Assembly (NCBI RefSeq): GCF_014805625.2
Contig: NW_023998414.1
Location: forward strand, 8,837,914 to 8,901,913
Reading direction: 5' to 3'
Source of the DNA: Glossina fuscipes
Lineage: Eukaryota; Arthropoda; Insecta; Diptera; Glossinidae
Length of the DNA: 64,000 nt
The position numbers and the translations under genes were made by a program. Of this stretch, positions 1-14,485 are shown in pieces; position 1 is the first letter of the stretch; each line of letters starts with the position of its first letter. The notes beneath the pieces were generated by a model. That model was not told the origin of the DNA. It did no database searches and saw only the letters and a program-made list of their open reading frames with translations.

Positions 1-10
1 GAATGGGCAA

Positions 11-52
<42 letters not shown>

Positions 53-3000
53 ATTTTCTTTGTACTCTCCGGCTGCCTACTATCCGGGAGAGGGAAACTT
101 CGTGGCATTTTTTTTTTTCGCAAACATTTACACACATATCCTGTTCTTATTTAAACTCCTGTGCCATTAATGTACAACTTTGACGGTCTCTAAGGTGAAA
201 AAATTGAACACAATTTTACATCTTTTTGAGATTACTATAGAGATGGAAACAGCGATCGGTATTCGCTCGGATCGGACTGTGCAATCAATTTACCAAGACT
301 TTCTGTTAAAACTATCTTAATTAATAAAATACCGCAAGAAGTTTGTCTTGTCTGCAAGAACTTTGTCTTTCCTATTCAATCAATTCTGAATGATTTAACT
401 CAACTTTGCCCTTTACACGCGTACTTTAGTTGTTGATCGTAAAAAGTGGAAGTAATCGTTTGGTCACATTGGTGTAGCTTCCAATCCCAAAAAGCAGAGA
501 GAGCTTCCTTAGACAAGATCAGTTCGGGCTTTACCACGGGCTTTTGCGTGGCATCTATCTCGCCTTCCAAGCCCAAGTCTCATTCGTAACGTGCGTAAAT
601 GATGAGCTTCTTCTTCTTCTTCTTCTTCTTTCTTATCATTATTCAATTCTACAGCAATGAAATTTTCAGATCTTCTTTTATTATGTGAAATATCACCACA
701 TAGGCGCCACGAACTTTTTTACTAATTGTGTAAAATATTATCACCTTAGTTGAAGTGATGCAGTAAATTAAAAGATTTTTTTTTTTTTTGTTTTAATTTT
801 AGCTTATTTTTAACAGGCAATTACTTTCCCCTGAATTAAGGAATGACAAAGTATTTATATCTCGAATTAGCTATAAGATTGGGAAAAATATTACGCGGTG
901 TTCAGCCTAAACCAACTAACTATAACCTATATACGATCTCCCATTAGCAGTGTCTGGAACTAAACGGCGTTTTTACAAAATTTGATTGCGCCAGCTTATG
1001 AAAACACTTAGTCACGAAACCCCTAAAATTTTACACGCTGTCCTAGCAATAAACTTTCGATATGGTAGCCCTTGGCATTAACTCGCATGGCCCTCCTTCA
1101 CATTTCATTCGCAACATTGATTCATATCACTTGTGTTAAACTTTCTTCTTCGTCTAACGGACAAAACAGAATAAATTCCTAATGTCTTAAAGCTATCCAT
1201 GCTTTTTTTTATTCGAATGCCGTCCTAGGACAATAGCAACCTATCTATGGAAATCGATGTGCATTACAAAATATGATCACCAGTCGCAACTGGCACATTT
1301 CCGCTCTTTCTTAGATAAGTTTCGCCGTATTAGACCGAATGTCAGCAAATTCATGATATCATGACTTATGACTTTCAGTTGAATCACTGATTGCTGGTGG
1401 CGTCGTCTACCTATTCGTTTGCTTGAAGAAACTCATTACAGAATACTCCCAGTTCCTGAATGAACACGAACTCGAATATGTTTTAATTGTTTGGTCCCCT
1501 AATTACCAATGTCATATTGACAAGAAGCACTTTTTACGAATTTCCATGTGTGTGCACGGGCCGCTTAAACTTGTGGGTTTAACTTGCAGGTTTGCTCAAA
1601 AGAGAGCATATTTGTTTATAAACCTGACAATATAAGCCGGCCGTGTCACATGCATACATATACATTATATTATATTAAACTAAAAATAATACATAGGCGC
1701 TTTAATTTAGGTCATTACTTCCGGCATATTTCTTCAAAACCTCAACGCGAGAGAATACGGAAATGTTATAAAGAACACGCCCTGACATCAATTTTTTCAC
1801 AGCAAAATTGTCATGTAATAGGTTTTATCACCACCTAGTTCACGTGGCATTACACACAAAGTTGAAAAAAAAGGAAAAAAAAAAAACAAAATAGAATTGA
1901 AATAAATATGTTCACCCTTCCTATGTCGGGCATTTATCCGCTACATATCCGATGAACGATTGGAAGTTCTCCTCTGCAGTATGCCCCTCAGCAAGTATGA
2001 TGTACATCCATCCATTAGGTACATAGTTCTTCGTCGTGCCCTCGTGTACGTAACTTTCGTGGCCTTTCTACTCTTACCGTTTTCTACGTAAGTAAAACCT
2101 CTACATCACGTATTCACTTTTTCACACGTTGTAAGAAAATAATTAACCCTTTGGACAAAGAGGATTGACGTTTTAAATCTTTAAAATCTGTGCAATCACT
2201 TTTCATAACGAGCATGCTATGAAACAACAAAATGTAAAGCGATTTACAATAGATTCTAACATTGTGTTAAACAATTAAGCAAGTGATAGATTTAGTATTT
2301 AGTTACTGTACGCTTATGAATGATCATTAATTGCTGTTGGTTTGTTTATTGTCAACATTGATAATTTATTGCTTCTCATTACACTCTACATCGCTTATGG
2401 CATAGGACATATTCATTTTTCGGGCGTATTTACGTAACACGGCAAAGAACCTGAACTGGGCCCCACTTTTATTAGATCGATCAGTTTAGAATTTAAATTG
2501 AACCGTTCTTCTGTCTGTCTAGTCGTTCATTTGCCCAACCGCTGTCCACGATATTGAAAGCAATAACCGCGGATATTTGGACGCAATATGGCACGATGAA
2601 GAAAAGTGGTAAATAAAAAACATGTTGTTTTTTTTTTTTTTTGCATAAATGTTTTACGAAATGCGTCCGGCATCAACTAGTCTATGTGATATCTTTCCTA
2701 ATGCGAGAATAACACATAAGATCCTTTAATTCGGTTTTTTTCTTTATTTAATTTTTGATATTTTACATATGTTTGTTTTATTGACTTCTAAAACACTCGA
2801 TCAGTCAGTCCGTTAGTCAGTCAATCAATTAATCGATCAGTCATTCAACATTGTACAATTATATATATGTGCAGAAAATAGCAAATGTTAGACGGACTGA
2901 TCAACTGCTGCATATACGCAAGTAATGGCATTCGCACAGATTACCAGCATTGTGCGAGTTATGCTCATATATACGGATAGCTTTCATTCGTTTCACAGAA

Positions 3001-5214
3001 ATGTCAATATTTTTGTTTGTATTTTGTTCTTATTCTTCATATATGAACCAACAGCAGCTACTAACAACAACAACAACAACAACAATGGAATGAATCTATC
3101 AATTGCGAAGATTTAACATATCAATGTTCATTTCTTGGTTATCCTTTGGCTAACGAATACATAAACAATGCACCCGCTCACACACGCAGTCAAACACATC
3201 GTTCAATCCAAATGCAAATGAAGCACTCACTACTACTGGACTTATGTGCAAATGTATGTACGTGTGAGTGTCTGCGTAAAAATTTATGCCAAAGGGCTCT
3301 TTTTTCTTTACTAAATAACGAATATATAAAAAACTTGTACATATGCAGACCTAAAAAAAAGACAAAAAAAAAAAAAAAAAAAAAAAAAAGAGATGCCAAA
3401 TCTGGTAAATCTGCCTTTTTTATGTCGACAATGTGTAAGTTTATCTTGATTACCATTTTAAGCATATGCATATACATGTATATGTACACCACACATTCAA
3501 CTACAACAAATATATCCAAACTACGTAGATATATATATGTATATTTTATACATTATACATTCAAAATAAAAAAATAAAATATATATATATATATATATAT
3601 ATAGCGTTCTCTCGGTGTACCACCACTAAATGTTTCAACACATTTTCATACAAATATGAATAAGCCTTCTGTGTGCTGACATTGTGTTTATGTATGAGAG
3701 CGCACGTGTCCATATAACATAAGAACTTTTTTTTTAAAAAGCTTCGAAACTTCTATTTCTATATATAAAACACCCAACCAATTATAGCGTATTAAATTAT
3801 TCACAGCACATGGAAAATTCGCAAAAAAAAAAAAAAGCCAAACTCAACGTCATTGCAAAAAGTTATAATTTTCTTGATCCTAAGAGCAAAACTGTAACGT
3901 CAACCTAATACCGTTCTTCCATTCATCACTGCAAAACAAAGAAAGTAATCGGTAATTTTCGTTGCGAAAATTAAAGCTCTACAATGAAATGGCTACAAAT
4001 TTTTAATGTACACTTATTTGTTTTTTTTTTTTTTTTTTTTGTTAACCGCATAATATTCTTTCGGCCACGCGAACTGACATTGACCCATAGATCTTTCGTA
4101 CGTTAAATATGCAGACGTTTCAGTGTTAATTAACGGCAGCTAAGTTAATCTGTTTACTTCTAGTCAACATAGCGAACGAAGAGAATTTTTTCGTCGCAAG
4201 TCTATTGAGTTCACTCATGTGCGATGGTAAAGAAAAAATTCGACGAATAAGTATTTTCTTGACAACTGGCAATCACATGGACGCAGCGACAAAAATTGGA
4301 ACTTATCATGAGATTGAATGATTCATACCCACAACTAATTGTAGCATTAAATTATTATTTCACCTAGCAGACGTAGGATGCATACGGTATTTTTCATATC
4401 GCTACGAACGCCATGATTTGTTCAATCAACGATGTGAAATAGTTCGAATTTGATAAGAGTTATTTGCGCGGAACGCATTTCGATGCAAATAGTCGTCACT
4501 TTTCCGAAACAATTGGACGACTAGTACACGCTTGAACGGTTAATTTTTATTGATACAAAACTCTTGCCGGCGACGGTGGAGAAATTATCGAGGGCATTGG
4601 GATCCATCTACTTCCAGATTGTTTTATTTTGTAATCAACTATTATACAAGTCCAAGATTTAACATAGATCTATGTGGTAGTAAGAAGGACAGAAAAATTG
4701 TAATGCCATTGAATGATTGCTGTTCATATCTAGATGTGAATCTATGTAAAAAAAATAACGTCGACAATTTGTGTTGAGAATAGCGTAGACAAAAGCGTAG
4801 AGAATGTCGTCGACAATTTGTGTAGAGAATGTAAACAAAAGTTGCTGAAAAAGCTAATGGAAATTTTGATGTTTTGACGTTGCCTTATAAAAATTTTGGC
4901 AAAAACGGCAACACACACACACACAATCACATTTATTTTTCGCTAATATACCAAATTTCAAAAAATTGTTAAAAATAGGTCGCATGAGCAGAATTTGAAT
5001 TTGTTTAGTTTGTTTGAAAGGTATTTTCATGTAGATGTCCACAAAAATATTTTACGTAGTTTAATATGGACGGAAGAGACTTTCATATCCAACTATATCT
5101 TTTAATTTTAATTATTTAACAGATCTCTGTTAAGGCGTTAAGAGAGTTTTGTTAACAGTTATGGTAGGTGTCTTTGCTAGTTAAATCTGAATTTATCTTC
5201 ACACCTTTTCCTGT
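1..5214. other. Gene-free AT-rich stretch
   Basis: No recognisable coding sequence was found. It contains a poly(A) run near 11-46, CTT repeats near 610-630, a pure A tract at about 3365-3389, a TA microsatellite at about 3580-3602 and T runs near 4021-4040. The few open frames are short and shaped by these tracts. Confidence 0.6.
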
Positions 5215-5350
5215 TGCATGAGTAGCCTAGTAGGCGAATGATTGCGACTAACAACTCAATTGTCGCGGCTTCAAATCTCAAATGTGATAGGGTTTTCAAT
5301 ACAGCCGAGCATATGATCTAAGTTATCAGGTAGCATTTAAATCCATACTT
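5215..5350 (+). repeat. tRNA-derived SINE-like copy 1 (head)
   Basis: TAGCCTAGTAGG matches the pol III A box (TRGCNNAGYNGG). GGCTTCAAATCT lies about 44 nt downstream and resembles the B box (GGTTCRANTCC). No cloverleaf acceptor pairing is evident, so this is a tRNA-like repeat head and not a functional tRNA. The copy seems to lose its similarity to the others after the B box. Confidence 0.55.
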
Positions 5351-7884
5351 TGTATAGAGAATAAATAAATGAACATTTATGCGTTGTGGGGTTTCTTTAG
5401 CTTCCTTCCTTCCAAACACGGACACCGACTTTTCCCCCACATTTTGTTCGACTCAGACTTCTATGAACCTGTATTATAGATGGGTCCATTGTAGATGTTT
5501 TATGCAGGCAGCGAATATTTAACTACTGTAATAAACAATGTTACGACAAATTAAAAAAAAAAAAATTGTCTTTTTTTAATCAGTGTTTTTTTTTTTGAAA
5601 TTAATCAAACAACTTAAGTGTTTTTTGAAATAAAACCACTTTCATTAAAAAGTTTATTTTTTTTTTTTTTTTTTCTTTTAGTATTTACGGAACTCTCCAC
5701 ATTTATACGGTATTTTATTTTTCCTACTCTGGACACAGACAAAATGTTGTTTATACCTTTAAAAATGACTGTAAAAATGATTATGTTAACCGTTAGTTAA
5801 ATTAATGAAGATGATCAAACATCACTAATTGTAAGTTATATATATTCTTGCCTTATCATAGAAGTAGTTATGAATGGAATGCACTTAACTTGATCTATGA
5901 CTATATCTATTCTATATCTATTTTTTTTATGAGTACTTCTGTGGCTTACAAGTAAAAGAATAAAAAAATCTTAGTATTAAACAAAAAAGTACCTAAAGTT
6001 TTTTACAAAAAATTAGAAAACATCGATTGTTGATAAACTAAGTCGTCTTAAATAACCAACCGATCTGAATTATACTTGTATCCGTTTTTGGCCTTACGAT
6101 TCCACTTCTAATATTCGCAGCGACACATATTCAAGGCAAGTCAATCAAGCAAATAAATCGTTAATCAGAATCAAATTTGGAATCGACTTAGCCATACTGG
6201 TCTTATCATTCTCTCAGCATTATTATTAGTTAATGGCATAAAAAATTCAAGTTGAAAAAGTTAAAATTCGTTACATATGATGATAGTTTAGATCAAATTT
6301 GGATCAGTAATATAGTAAATTTACTAAGTTTTAACATTTTATATAGAGTTTTTGATTCATTGAAAGTTTCGGTAATTGCCGGCTGAATAGATGACTGTAG
6401 ACGTCGATAATTGTTTTCTTTTTTTTAAATATGACCAATCTCTCATAAGTATAGCATTTCGATGACCGTCACAAAGAAATGAGGAATGAGAAGAAGGAGG
6501 TGGTGGCTACAACCCATTGCGTGCATACCTGATCACCCACTATAACTACAGCCAAGCTATGCTCTAGCTTGGTAGTTAAAATTCTTATCTACTCTACTAC
6601 TCAAGCGGATGTATGTGCAGCGTTAAGTCCTACGATCGCCTAATTAGGTTATGTGAGTTAATTATCACTAGACGGCGCGAGGATATGTAGCTTCGTGCAA
6701 CGGAAAACTCCTACATACCCGTACTTTGCGCGCCTGGAGCAATTCAAATTGCACTTAAGTAGTCCGCAGTCGTAATTGCGTTTATAGGCGTTTATAGGAT
6801 ATTTCTTCAAATTTCGCAAAAATGCCGAAACCAAACGGACACAAACCGATTGCTAAACGCCAGTTTTTCAGGAAACTTGGTTTGTTCTCCATGTTGATGA
6901 TGGCCAATCAAGCATCATCGTCGGCATCAAAATCTTGCCTTATTTTTTCGGCACTTAATCTACGAAATTTTCATTCATAGTAAAAATCGGAATATATCTC
7001 GAATTCATTTCCCATTCATCATAAAAAGCGGATGTAAATAATGTTATATATAAAGGACTGTACAACTTGATGCACGACATGGAACAATTACTGATTTTTC
7101 GCGATTAATTTATTAACAGCGAAAATGAAAGTATTTATTCCCGGTACTTTTTTGACAGGCTATTTTTTTATGTCCAATATTAAGGAGCGAAACTTAATAA
7201 AAATAGAAAAAAAAAAGGAAACTTAAAAATTCTTTAAACGTTGCTTTCATCATTATTCGTTGTTCGTTAGAAATAGCGTAAGACAACAAAAATGTATCCT
7301 TCAGTGTATGCTCCTGGCATTATTTAAGTGAAAATTTCTCTTGATTGTCCTAAAATCCATTCAAGTGGCAGTTATGTAAAGCCAATTAATGGAGAAAGAA
7401 GCAAAAAACAACAAATAAATAAAATGTACACAAAAATTAAAACGTAACCACAAATGCTCCTAAGCTTTATAAACCGTACAAAAAAGAAAATCTTTATTCT
7501 CAATGAAATAAGTAAGAAATTTATATTCAACATAAGACGAATTCTTAATAATATACACTCTAATAATGAATGTATAAAAAAAATATTTAAATATTTTATT
7601 AATTAATGGGGACATGTCATCAAAATCCCGTATCGCGTAATTTAAAATTCTTTTTATCTACATTTCCTTCACTTTCGTAGGCAAACTGAACGCCTATGGG
7701 GGGGTTAACGTAATTTCCACTGTTAATTATACAATCACATTAATATCACTATATGAAAAACTTTTTTGCCTACTATGGGCGTGTGTTGGGATGAGTCTCT
7801 TCAAGCACTTTCAAAGTCGATTTTCAACTATTAGCCAAGATGCCAATGTCAGTTTCAAGTCACAATTATTTCTATCGCTCCGAT
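5351..7884. other. Gene-free stretch with one doubtful SINE-like fragment
   Basis: No gene is seen. On the minus strand at about 6475-6640 there is GAGTAGATAAGAATTTTAACTA followed by ACTACCAAGC-like sequence and a GTGGTAGCCACCACCTCC-type tail. This may be an old copy of the SINE-like family, without a B box. The rest is AT-rich and unremarkable. Confidence 0.4.
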
Positions 7885-8115
7885 GCAGCCATTCCGCCCG
7901 AGCAGCCAGGCGGGTAGGTAAGAATCGCAACTACCAAGTCAGTGCTCCCAAAAACGGTACAGTTTACTTTGGTCGACGCCCAGTCGGTAAAGGTATAACG
8001 CATATTGATTGAACATTGGCTGCGGCCACCTCCCTATCTTTTTCTCTTCCTTCACTCCTTTTCAACTGTTGTGCCGTATTACACAAATAGGAGAGATCCC
8101 CTGACTGATTGATGA
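7885..8115 (+). repeat. tRNA-derived SINE-like copy 2
   Basis: It contains AGGCGGGTAGGTAAGAATCG and CAACTACCAAGTCAGTG, which align with the heads of the 63.5 kb and 10.1 kb copies. The body has GCGGCCACCTCCCTATC, and the end CCGTATTACAC matches the 10.1 kb copy. The copy ends close to an A run at about 8119-8134, which may be its tail. Confidence 0.5.
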
Positions 8116-8223
8116 ATTAAAAAAAAAAAAAAAATACGCGAGAGACGGACATGCGAAGGGACAGTTATACTAGAGTAAGGCTTACTGAACTTGAAAAATC
8201 ACGATCTTTACAAATACATCTCC

Positions 8224-8254
<31 letters not shown>

Positions 8255-9033
8255 CATATATATATCTCCATATATATATATATATATGGACTTTTTATGG
8301 TATCCCTGATGGCGTATTTCTAAATGTTACAAACGAGAGAACAAATGTTGTCTATCGCCATCTTGGGATGATGGGTATAAAAGCAGGTATATTTGCCTCT
8401 TGAAATTAAATTAAACTGAGAAAAAATTTTTGTACAATTGGCTTTTCAACACCCTCAAAACAAGGTTGTCAAGGCAATTAAATTAAATGCTTAAACTTTT
8501 CCTTCTTTTTCTATCGTTCATATATTTATTTTTATTTTTTTTTCGCTTTTTTTTTTTTTTTTTATTTTTGTTTTAAAATTTTTTCTAAAATATTGTTTCG
8601 TCTAAAGCTTTTAATTATAATTTTATAACTTTAGAAAATAGAATATCAAATTTTCTATGTTAAAACTAGATTTTATTTCGACGAAAATGTAATTTAAAAT
8701 ATTTATGGAAATTCTTCTATGAAGAATATTTAAAAATGATGTATAAAAGAACAACGAAAATATAAAGAGTTTTTCCAGCATAGTTTTCACTAATAATTTT
8801 TCTTGGGTATAGCATAAGTTTTCTACAAGAATAAGAACAAAATTGATTGAAAGTTTTCTTAATAAACTTTACCATAACTTCTACTATAGGGTTTAATTTA
8901 GATTTCTTTAAAACTTTTATCAAAAGATAACTACGGAAATATTTATGTCTACATATTTATGTGTTACATTCACACACGTAACCGTATATTCAGTTTGTAT
9001 ATGTGAACATATATACTCATATAGTAGTCAGAT

Positions 9034-9100
<67 letters not shown>

Positions 9101-10004
9101 CATACATATTTTATATATATATATATATATATATGTAAATTTTAACAAGTTAAACAGATTCTTAAAGTTTTATCACATGTGCTTAAATATGCTTCGCATT
9201 GCTATTATTATTGTCGATGTTATGCTTAAGTTTATGTTCCGCAATACGGAAAACATCATCCCCAGTCATACCTTAAAGTAAAATTGCCTAGAGATTGAAA
9301 TCCATTATGGGTGCTATTCAAAGCAAATAGTGAAATACTTTTACAAATTTCTGCTAAAATCCAAAACGCGCAAACAAATAAACAAAAACAAAAAAAAAAA
9401 CAAAAACAAAAATCAGGAATCATGTCACCATCGGTGCCTACGGAAAACATCCTTCGTATAAATGATCTCTTTTTACTTTCATTTTCATTTCACTAAACTC
9501 GACACAAACATAAGTATGATGAACTTCTCGTATCGTTTGAATTGCTAAGACATAAGTAAGCCTCACACAGCTAAGCTTAAGCTTGGCTTTAAACTCACAA
9601 ATACGAAGATTTTAGATTTCTAATATTTTAGATTGATACGATTTTGTAATGTCCATCGGATGCTGCAGAAGATAGGCACAACCTTAATTGAATAGATTGC
9701 GATTTCAAGTTAAAGTTTGAACACACGCAAACAAACACTTTCATGCCTACACTATATAAAATATTTTCTGGATCTAGGCTCTTACGCATACTAAGGACGA
9801 TGTTTCATCAAAAACTTAAAAAGATCCAAGCAAAGGCATATATTCTTAACTCTTGTCGAAATTGATTAAATTATTTTTCGGAAGATTTCAAAGAGCACAA
9901 AAGATGTGTACAAAGCTAAATTATCATGAGATCTGAGAAACATCGCTTTTGTAGTCTATCGAGTAGTATTCTTCCTTTTTTTGCTACAATATCAGTCAGG
10001 CGAT
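8116..10004. other. Gene-free stretch with long TA microsatellites
   Basis: TA repeats lie at about 8226-8288 and 9035-9134, and T-rich sequence at about 8520-8580. Open frames here are microsatellite translations (runs of Ile-Tyr). No gene is supported. Confidence 0.6.
9035..9134. repeat. (TA)n microsatellite, interrupted
   Basis: About 100 bases of nearly pure TA alternation with ATACATA interruptions. Confidence 0.95.
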
Positions 10005-10210
10005 ATTCCTTGTGTGTGTGTAATACGATGTGGATCAGAACGTAGTGGAGAGAGAGAAAGAAATAGGGCCACAATCGCTAATTTACTGACATGCACTGCA
10101 TTCACTGCACCTGCGACCAAGTGTGTGTCAAGCCGCATTGAGATTTGATTCTGCGAGCACCGAGATGCTAGCCGCGATTCTTGTCTACTCGGCTACGCGG
10201 TAGACGATTT
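10005..10210 (-). repeat. tRNA-derived SINE-like copy 3
   Basis: On the minus strand TAGCCGAGTAGAC matches the A box and AGAATCAAATCTC resembles the B box. The body has GTGGCCCTATTTCTTTCTC and the end is GATCCACATCGTATTACAC. The same order of motifs is found in the 63.5 and 19.3 kb copies, so this is one family. Confidence 0.6.
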
Positions 10211-11690
10211 ATATAGCGAGACTAGGTAGGGTATAAAATAAGAGAGAAATTAAAGTTTGATTAAAATCGAAAAAGTCTTAAACGTTGTGATAATTGATTA
10301 CTTATTATCCCTCTTCTTGGGCTTAATAATTTTTTAAAAAAAGCTAAGCACAGTAAAAAGTAAGGTAAGTTCAACGTATAGCATTAATGCAGCTATTACG
10401 AGATTCGTTCCAAACTGAGCACATTCGTCCGTTTTGTTTGCATTGATTTGATTTACATAGTTAACATAGATTGCGGATAAGTTAACGGGACAGATATGAG
10501 AAAGTTTAGTAAAAATCAAATAATCGACTGATGAATGTACATTCCCAGGCACCCTGAAACTAAGGCAACTGATGAAATGCAAAAAGTTAAGGCTGGACAA
10601 GGGCATATTTTTTCTTCTTTAACGTTCTACTGTTTATACCAAACACCATACTTATATACAGCAGAGATACTGTCTGCCTATTTATCATCTCTTAATAAGA
10701 ACCTAACTGCCATAGGAAAAGAAGTTTTATAGCAACACTTCCACTTTACTTCTAACTGCTTGATAACTTTGATCATTGTATTCCATATTAGTTACTGTTG
10801 AATTGTGATTTTATAACTTTTATGACAGTTAGATACTGTGTCCAAAAGTCTTACAATCAAGGTTCGTAAATCCTATCAAAAAATTAGTTTTCCGTTTAAA
10901 CGTGCCGCTTATAAAAAAAAAAGAAACATTGGAGTCCTATCACATAAGACTCTTACAGATCAGATTCATCTAAGTTAGACCAGGTTGTTGCTTCACACCG
11001 CCTAATAGCAGTGTTCGCTCAGTCTCAGTCGTCGATTAGCAGCAATGTGATACCGATTGTTAGTATCGTGAACGAACGAAGAAAATCTTAACATATTGGA
11101 AATGAATGGACGACGAAAATTACATCATCCATTGTATTTGTACTTGTATACAAGAAAGGCCTTCGAGATATTATCACTAAATCAATTCTAATTATGCTTT
11201 TATTAGCTTCTCTTGAATGCTTTCACAAAAAAATAATATCTGCGTGGAAAAGAAATAAAGATAAAGATAATACTTAACTTATTATCTCTTATCGAACTTT
11301 TTCGAAAAACTTTTTACACTTGACGTTACATTCGCTTACTCAATTCAAGTCGCTTTCCTTTCGAATACAGCTGCATCAACGGCGAATCTTATTATTAAAA
11401 GCGTTTTAGAATTATCTTTTTGAAAGCGATAAACACATCAGTATGAACGAAAAAATCGAGCGATACCCGTTTTTTTTTACATTTCCATACATAAATATTT
11501 TTACATAGGCGAGCTCCGCTTTAATATGACTTCGTTGCTTGGTCTTGCAGATGCTGTTTGCAAAAAATCCAATTCAAACAGGAGGGACTACGCTGAACAA
11601 CTTTTCGTTCTTTAAGATATCATCTGATTAGCGAACACTTCCTCCCTCCCAGAATTAGCATAGAATTATATTAAGCTTAGCATTTAAGAC
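10211..11690. other. Gene-free stretch
   Basis: Two overlapping small frames (10334-10606 minus, 10535-10732 plus) show no recognisable domain. No splice-flanked coding pattern is seen. Confidence 0.5.
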
Positions 11691-11905
11691 TTTCATTATA
11701 TCCTACACAACATGTGACCCAGGATATGTTAAGTTTCAGCTCACTCCCAGAAGGACTTAACACAGACCCATCTTTTATTAGAATTACTTTCTGAATCGCT
11801 CTAAGCTTATCTGTCCGTCCGTCCGTGTTGCGTCTATTCAAATATTGTTGTGTTTAACCTACAGCTCGAAATTTTTGACATATTTTGATAAGATTTTTTT
11901 AAATT
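11691..11905 (-). repeat. Dispersed hairpin-end repeat family, partial copy
   Basis: In minus orientation relative to the consensus. ATCCTACACAACATGTGACC corresponds to the hairpin end. It is followed by GATATGTTAAGTTT, CCAGAAGGACTTAACACAG and CTGTCCGTCCGTCCGT, all shared in this order with copies at 20.8 and 36.5 kb. Confidence 0.6.
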
Positions 11906-12014
11906 TCCATGCTTTCAAGTACGAATCGAATCAACTTTATCGATTACTCCTCACGTAACGTCTTATGTTGAAAAATCGGTATATATTTCTCGACAAAAAT
12001 CGCCAAGTCGCGAA

Positions 12015-12362
12015 TTGACTGAAAATGCCATTTTTTGGTCATTTGTCCAGGGCACATTGTTGCAGCTCGAATGGGAAGTTCTGTCACAACCGGCGTACTC
12101 ACCCGACTTGACGCCTCTTGATTACCATTTGTTCAGATCGGTGCAGCATGGTTTGGCTGGCACGCGGCTGCGCAAAATTGAAAAAGTGCGAAAATTAGTC
12201 GATGGATGGATTACTACCAGACCAGCTTTTCACTTCTTTCGATATGATTTTGCCATGTTGCCAGAAATGATGGAAACTATTTTAATTAATATATATTGCA
12301 CGAATTTTCCACAATAAATGCATCTTTCAAATGAAAAAGTGATCAAAATTTTTGCAAACACC
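12015..12362 (+). mobile_element. mariner transposase C-terminal fragment
   Basis: The open frame at 12015-12317 contains LEWEVLSQPAYSPDLTPLDY, which carries the third catalytic Asp of the mariner DD34D triad (in YSPDL). It is followed by HLFRSVQHGLAG, a VDGWI segment and MLPEMMETI, the normal C-terminal order of mariner transposases. The frame ends naturally (..CTNFPQ). Everything upstream, including the first two catalytic Asp residues and the DNA-binding domain, is absent. The frame is still open, so this is a truncated and probably fairly young relic. Confidence 0.85.
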
Positions 12363-13368
12363 TAGTAAATGCGAATGTAACTAGCAAAGACACCTACCAT
12401 CCCGTTTACTTGAGCTGTGATAAGGGCATTTGCAGAACTGTCTTGGTTGCTTACAATTAAGATATGATTGCACTTGGACCGCTCGTACGCCCGAATTAAG
12501 AGACGCATAATATTTAAGGCGTACTTCTAATGAATCTATATAAAAATACCTTTCAAATGAGCTGAGAAAATTTTAAAAAAATTTGTGTCAATTTCGAAAT
12601 TCAATTCATATTTCTTACTTGAATTGATTAAAATAAATTTATTACTCAAAATTGCTGACTGACTCAAAATTTGGAAAATCAAGCAGATGACGGTGTCTAG
12701 TTTAACCCAAATCATTAAAGAAGTGAATAATCAACCCACACTTATAACTCATAAAAAGCAATGCATTTCCTTAAATATTCATTTGAAGTAATGTAAAAAT
12801 TTGTGTAACTGTAACAATTTCCAATCTGTTCATTTTAGTCGAGAGTTTATTGACAACTTGTTTTTTTTTTTTTTTAATTGGCACTCTTAACTAGAAAATA
12901 AATTATTTGCTTTTCACCCAATGTATGTGACTATGTATTCCATTAATTGCTAGTTCGATTATTATGAATCAATTTTTTAATATTGATTGAATTTTTAGTT
13001 ATTGTGTTTGATTTTATTATTTGTCGTAAATGATTTTCTAATTTCCATTTTATGAACTATTTTATTAACCATATGATTGCTTTCATGAGAAAGAGAGCCG
13101 CTTTCTTTCATTCATTATTCTGCCAATCAATAGTTAACCGGGACTAATCTAAATGTTTAATATTCATGTATCAGTCGGAGTAAAATTGCATATCAAGAAT
13201 TCGATTTCCTATTAAGTAAATATTTAAGTTATCTTATCTTCATTTTAATTTTTATTGGACTAATATATATAGACTTTTTACGGCTTACACTACTTGTGGC
13301 TTTTGTAGACGAATGTAGCGCTCAGAAAGTCTTAAGATTTTATTGTTTTTCTCTTTCTCTTTCTCACA

Positions 13369-13418
<50 letters not shown>

Positions 13419-14300
13419 GTTCCGTTGAGCGTAGGAACGAAACCTATTGTTGCAACCGTTCCCCATATAATGACTTATTTCGAAACTATCGTCATATGAA
13501 ACAAATTTGTAACGTTCAAAATTCTCAATGGCCAAGTGTAAGGCAAGTGTAAGGCAATCCCTCCCCTCTCTCCATCCCTCACATGATCTCTCCAACGGAA
13601 ACTAAATTTTCGGAAATTTAATACAAAAATCAACAGTGGATTATGTAATTTTTTATTTTTTATATTTCACAACATATAAGGCTTCTCATTAAAAGTGGGC
13701 GTTCATGTGAGAAAAAGGTCTACTTTTCGCAATAAAAATTTCTTCAGACATAATGACCAATAGAATTAAATAATAATATGGTCTTGAAGAAGAAGACAGA
13801 CTTTTCTTAAATTTAGACCACGTTTGGGCGCCCTCCCTTATAACGGATGCAATGAGAAGGAAGTATGCCTTTGCTTAAAAATAATAAATAGCTTTTAGTC
13901 TTTTATCGTATGGGTAAATGAATACTTGTATTAGACGAAATGATATAGGGCTACTGAATGGCCGGCCTTATCCAATAACAATGTTGTAGTTGAAAATTAA
14001 AAAAAAAATGACTTTTTTCAAACGTATTGTGCTTAATATCAATTAAAAATTATTTGCAAATTAAACATCAGCATAATTAAATGCTTTCAAGTCATTAGTA
14101 TGTATTTTTATTTATTTATTTTTTTTCTTTTTTCAATTTAATTTATTATCTTAAAAAACATTTCTCACACAATTTACTCAAAAATCTTTATTTGATTCTA
14201 TTTTATTTTCATTCAATTGATGTTGTGCTATGTTTTCTGTATGCTGTAAAAATGTTCAAAATCATTTTGCGGTCACTTCATGTACATGTGCACACACATG

Positions 14301-14331
<31 letters not shown>

Positions 14332-14452
14332 TCAATGTAACAAGAATTCATTTACTCAACCATTGATGCTCTTATGTATTTTTGAAACGTACTAAACAAA
14401 ATCAATAGACGATGAAGAGCGGCGACGGAAATTAGTTATGGCTTTTTTCCGT

Positions 14453-14485
<33 letters not shown>

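Noticed and set aside
3190..3577. Open frames on both strands of about 110-143 codons
   Set aside because: They run through A tracts, TA repeats and CA-rich sequence, giving polyLys or polyPhe products on opposite strands. No domain or splice context is visible.
5224..5278. Possible tRNA gene
   Set aside because: A and B boxes are present, but the B box is off consensus, no cloverleaf stems or terminator fit, and related sequences occur elsewhere with the same downstream body. It is a SINE-like repeat.
8191..9145. Frames rich in Ile and Tyr
   Set aside because: They are translations of TA microsatellites.
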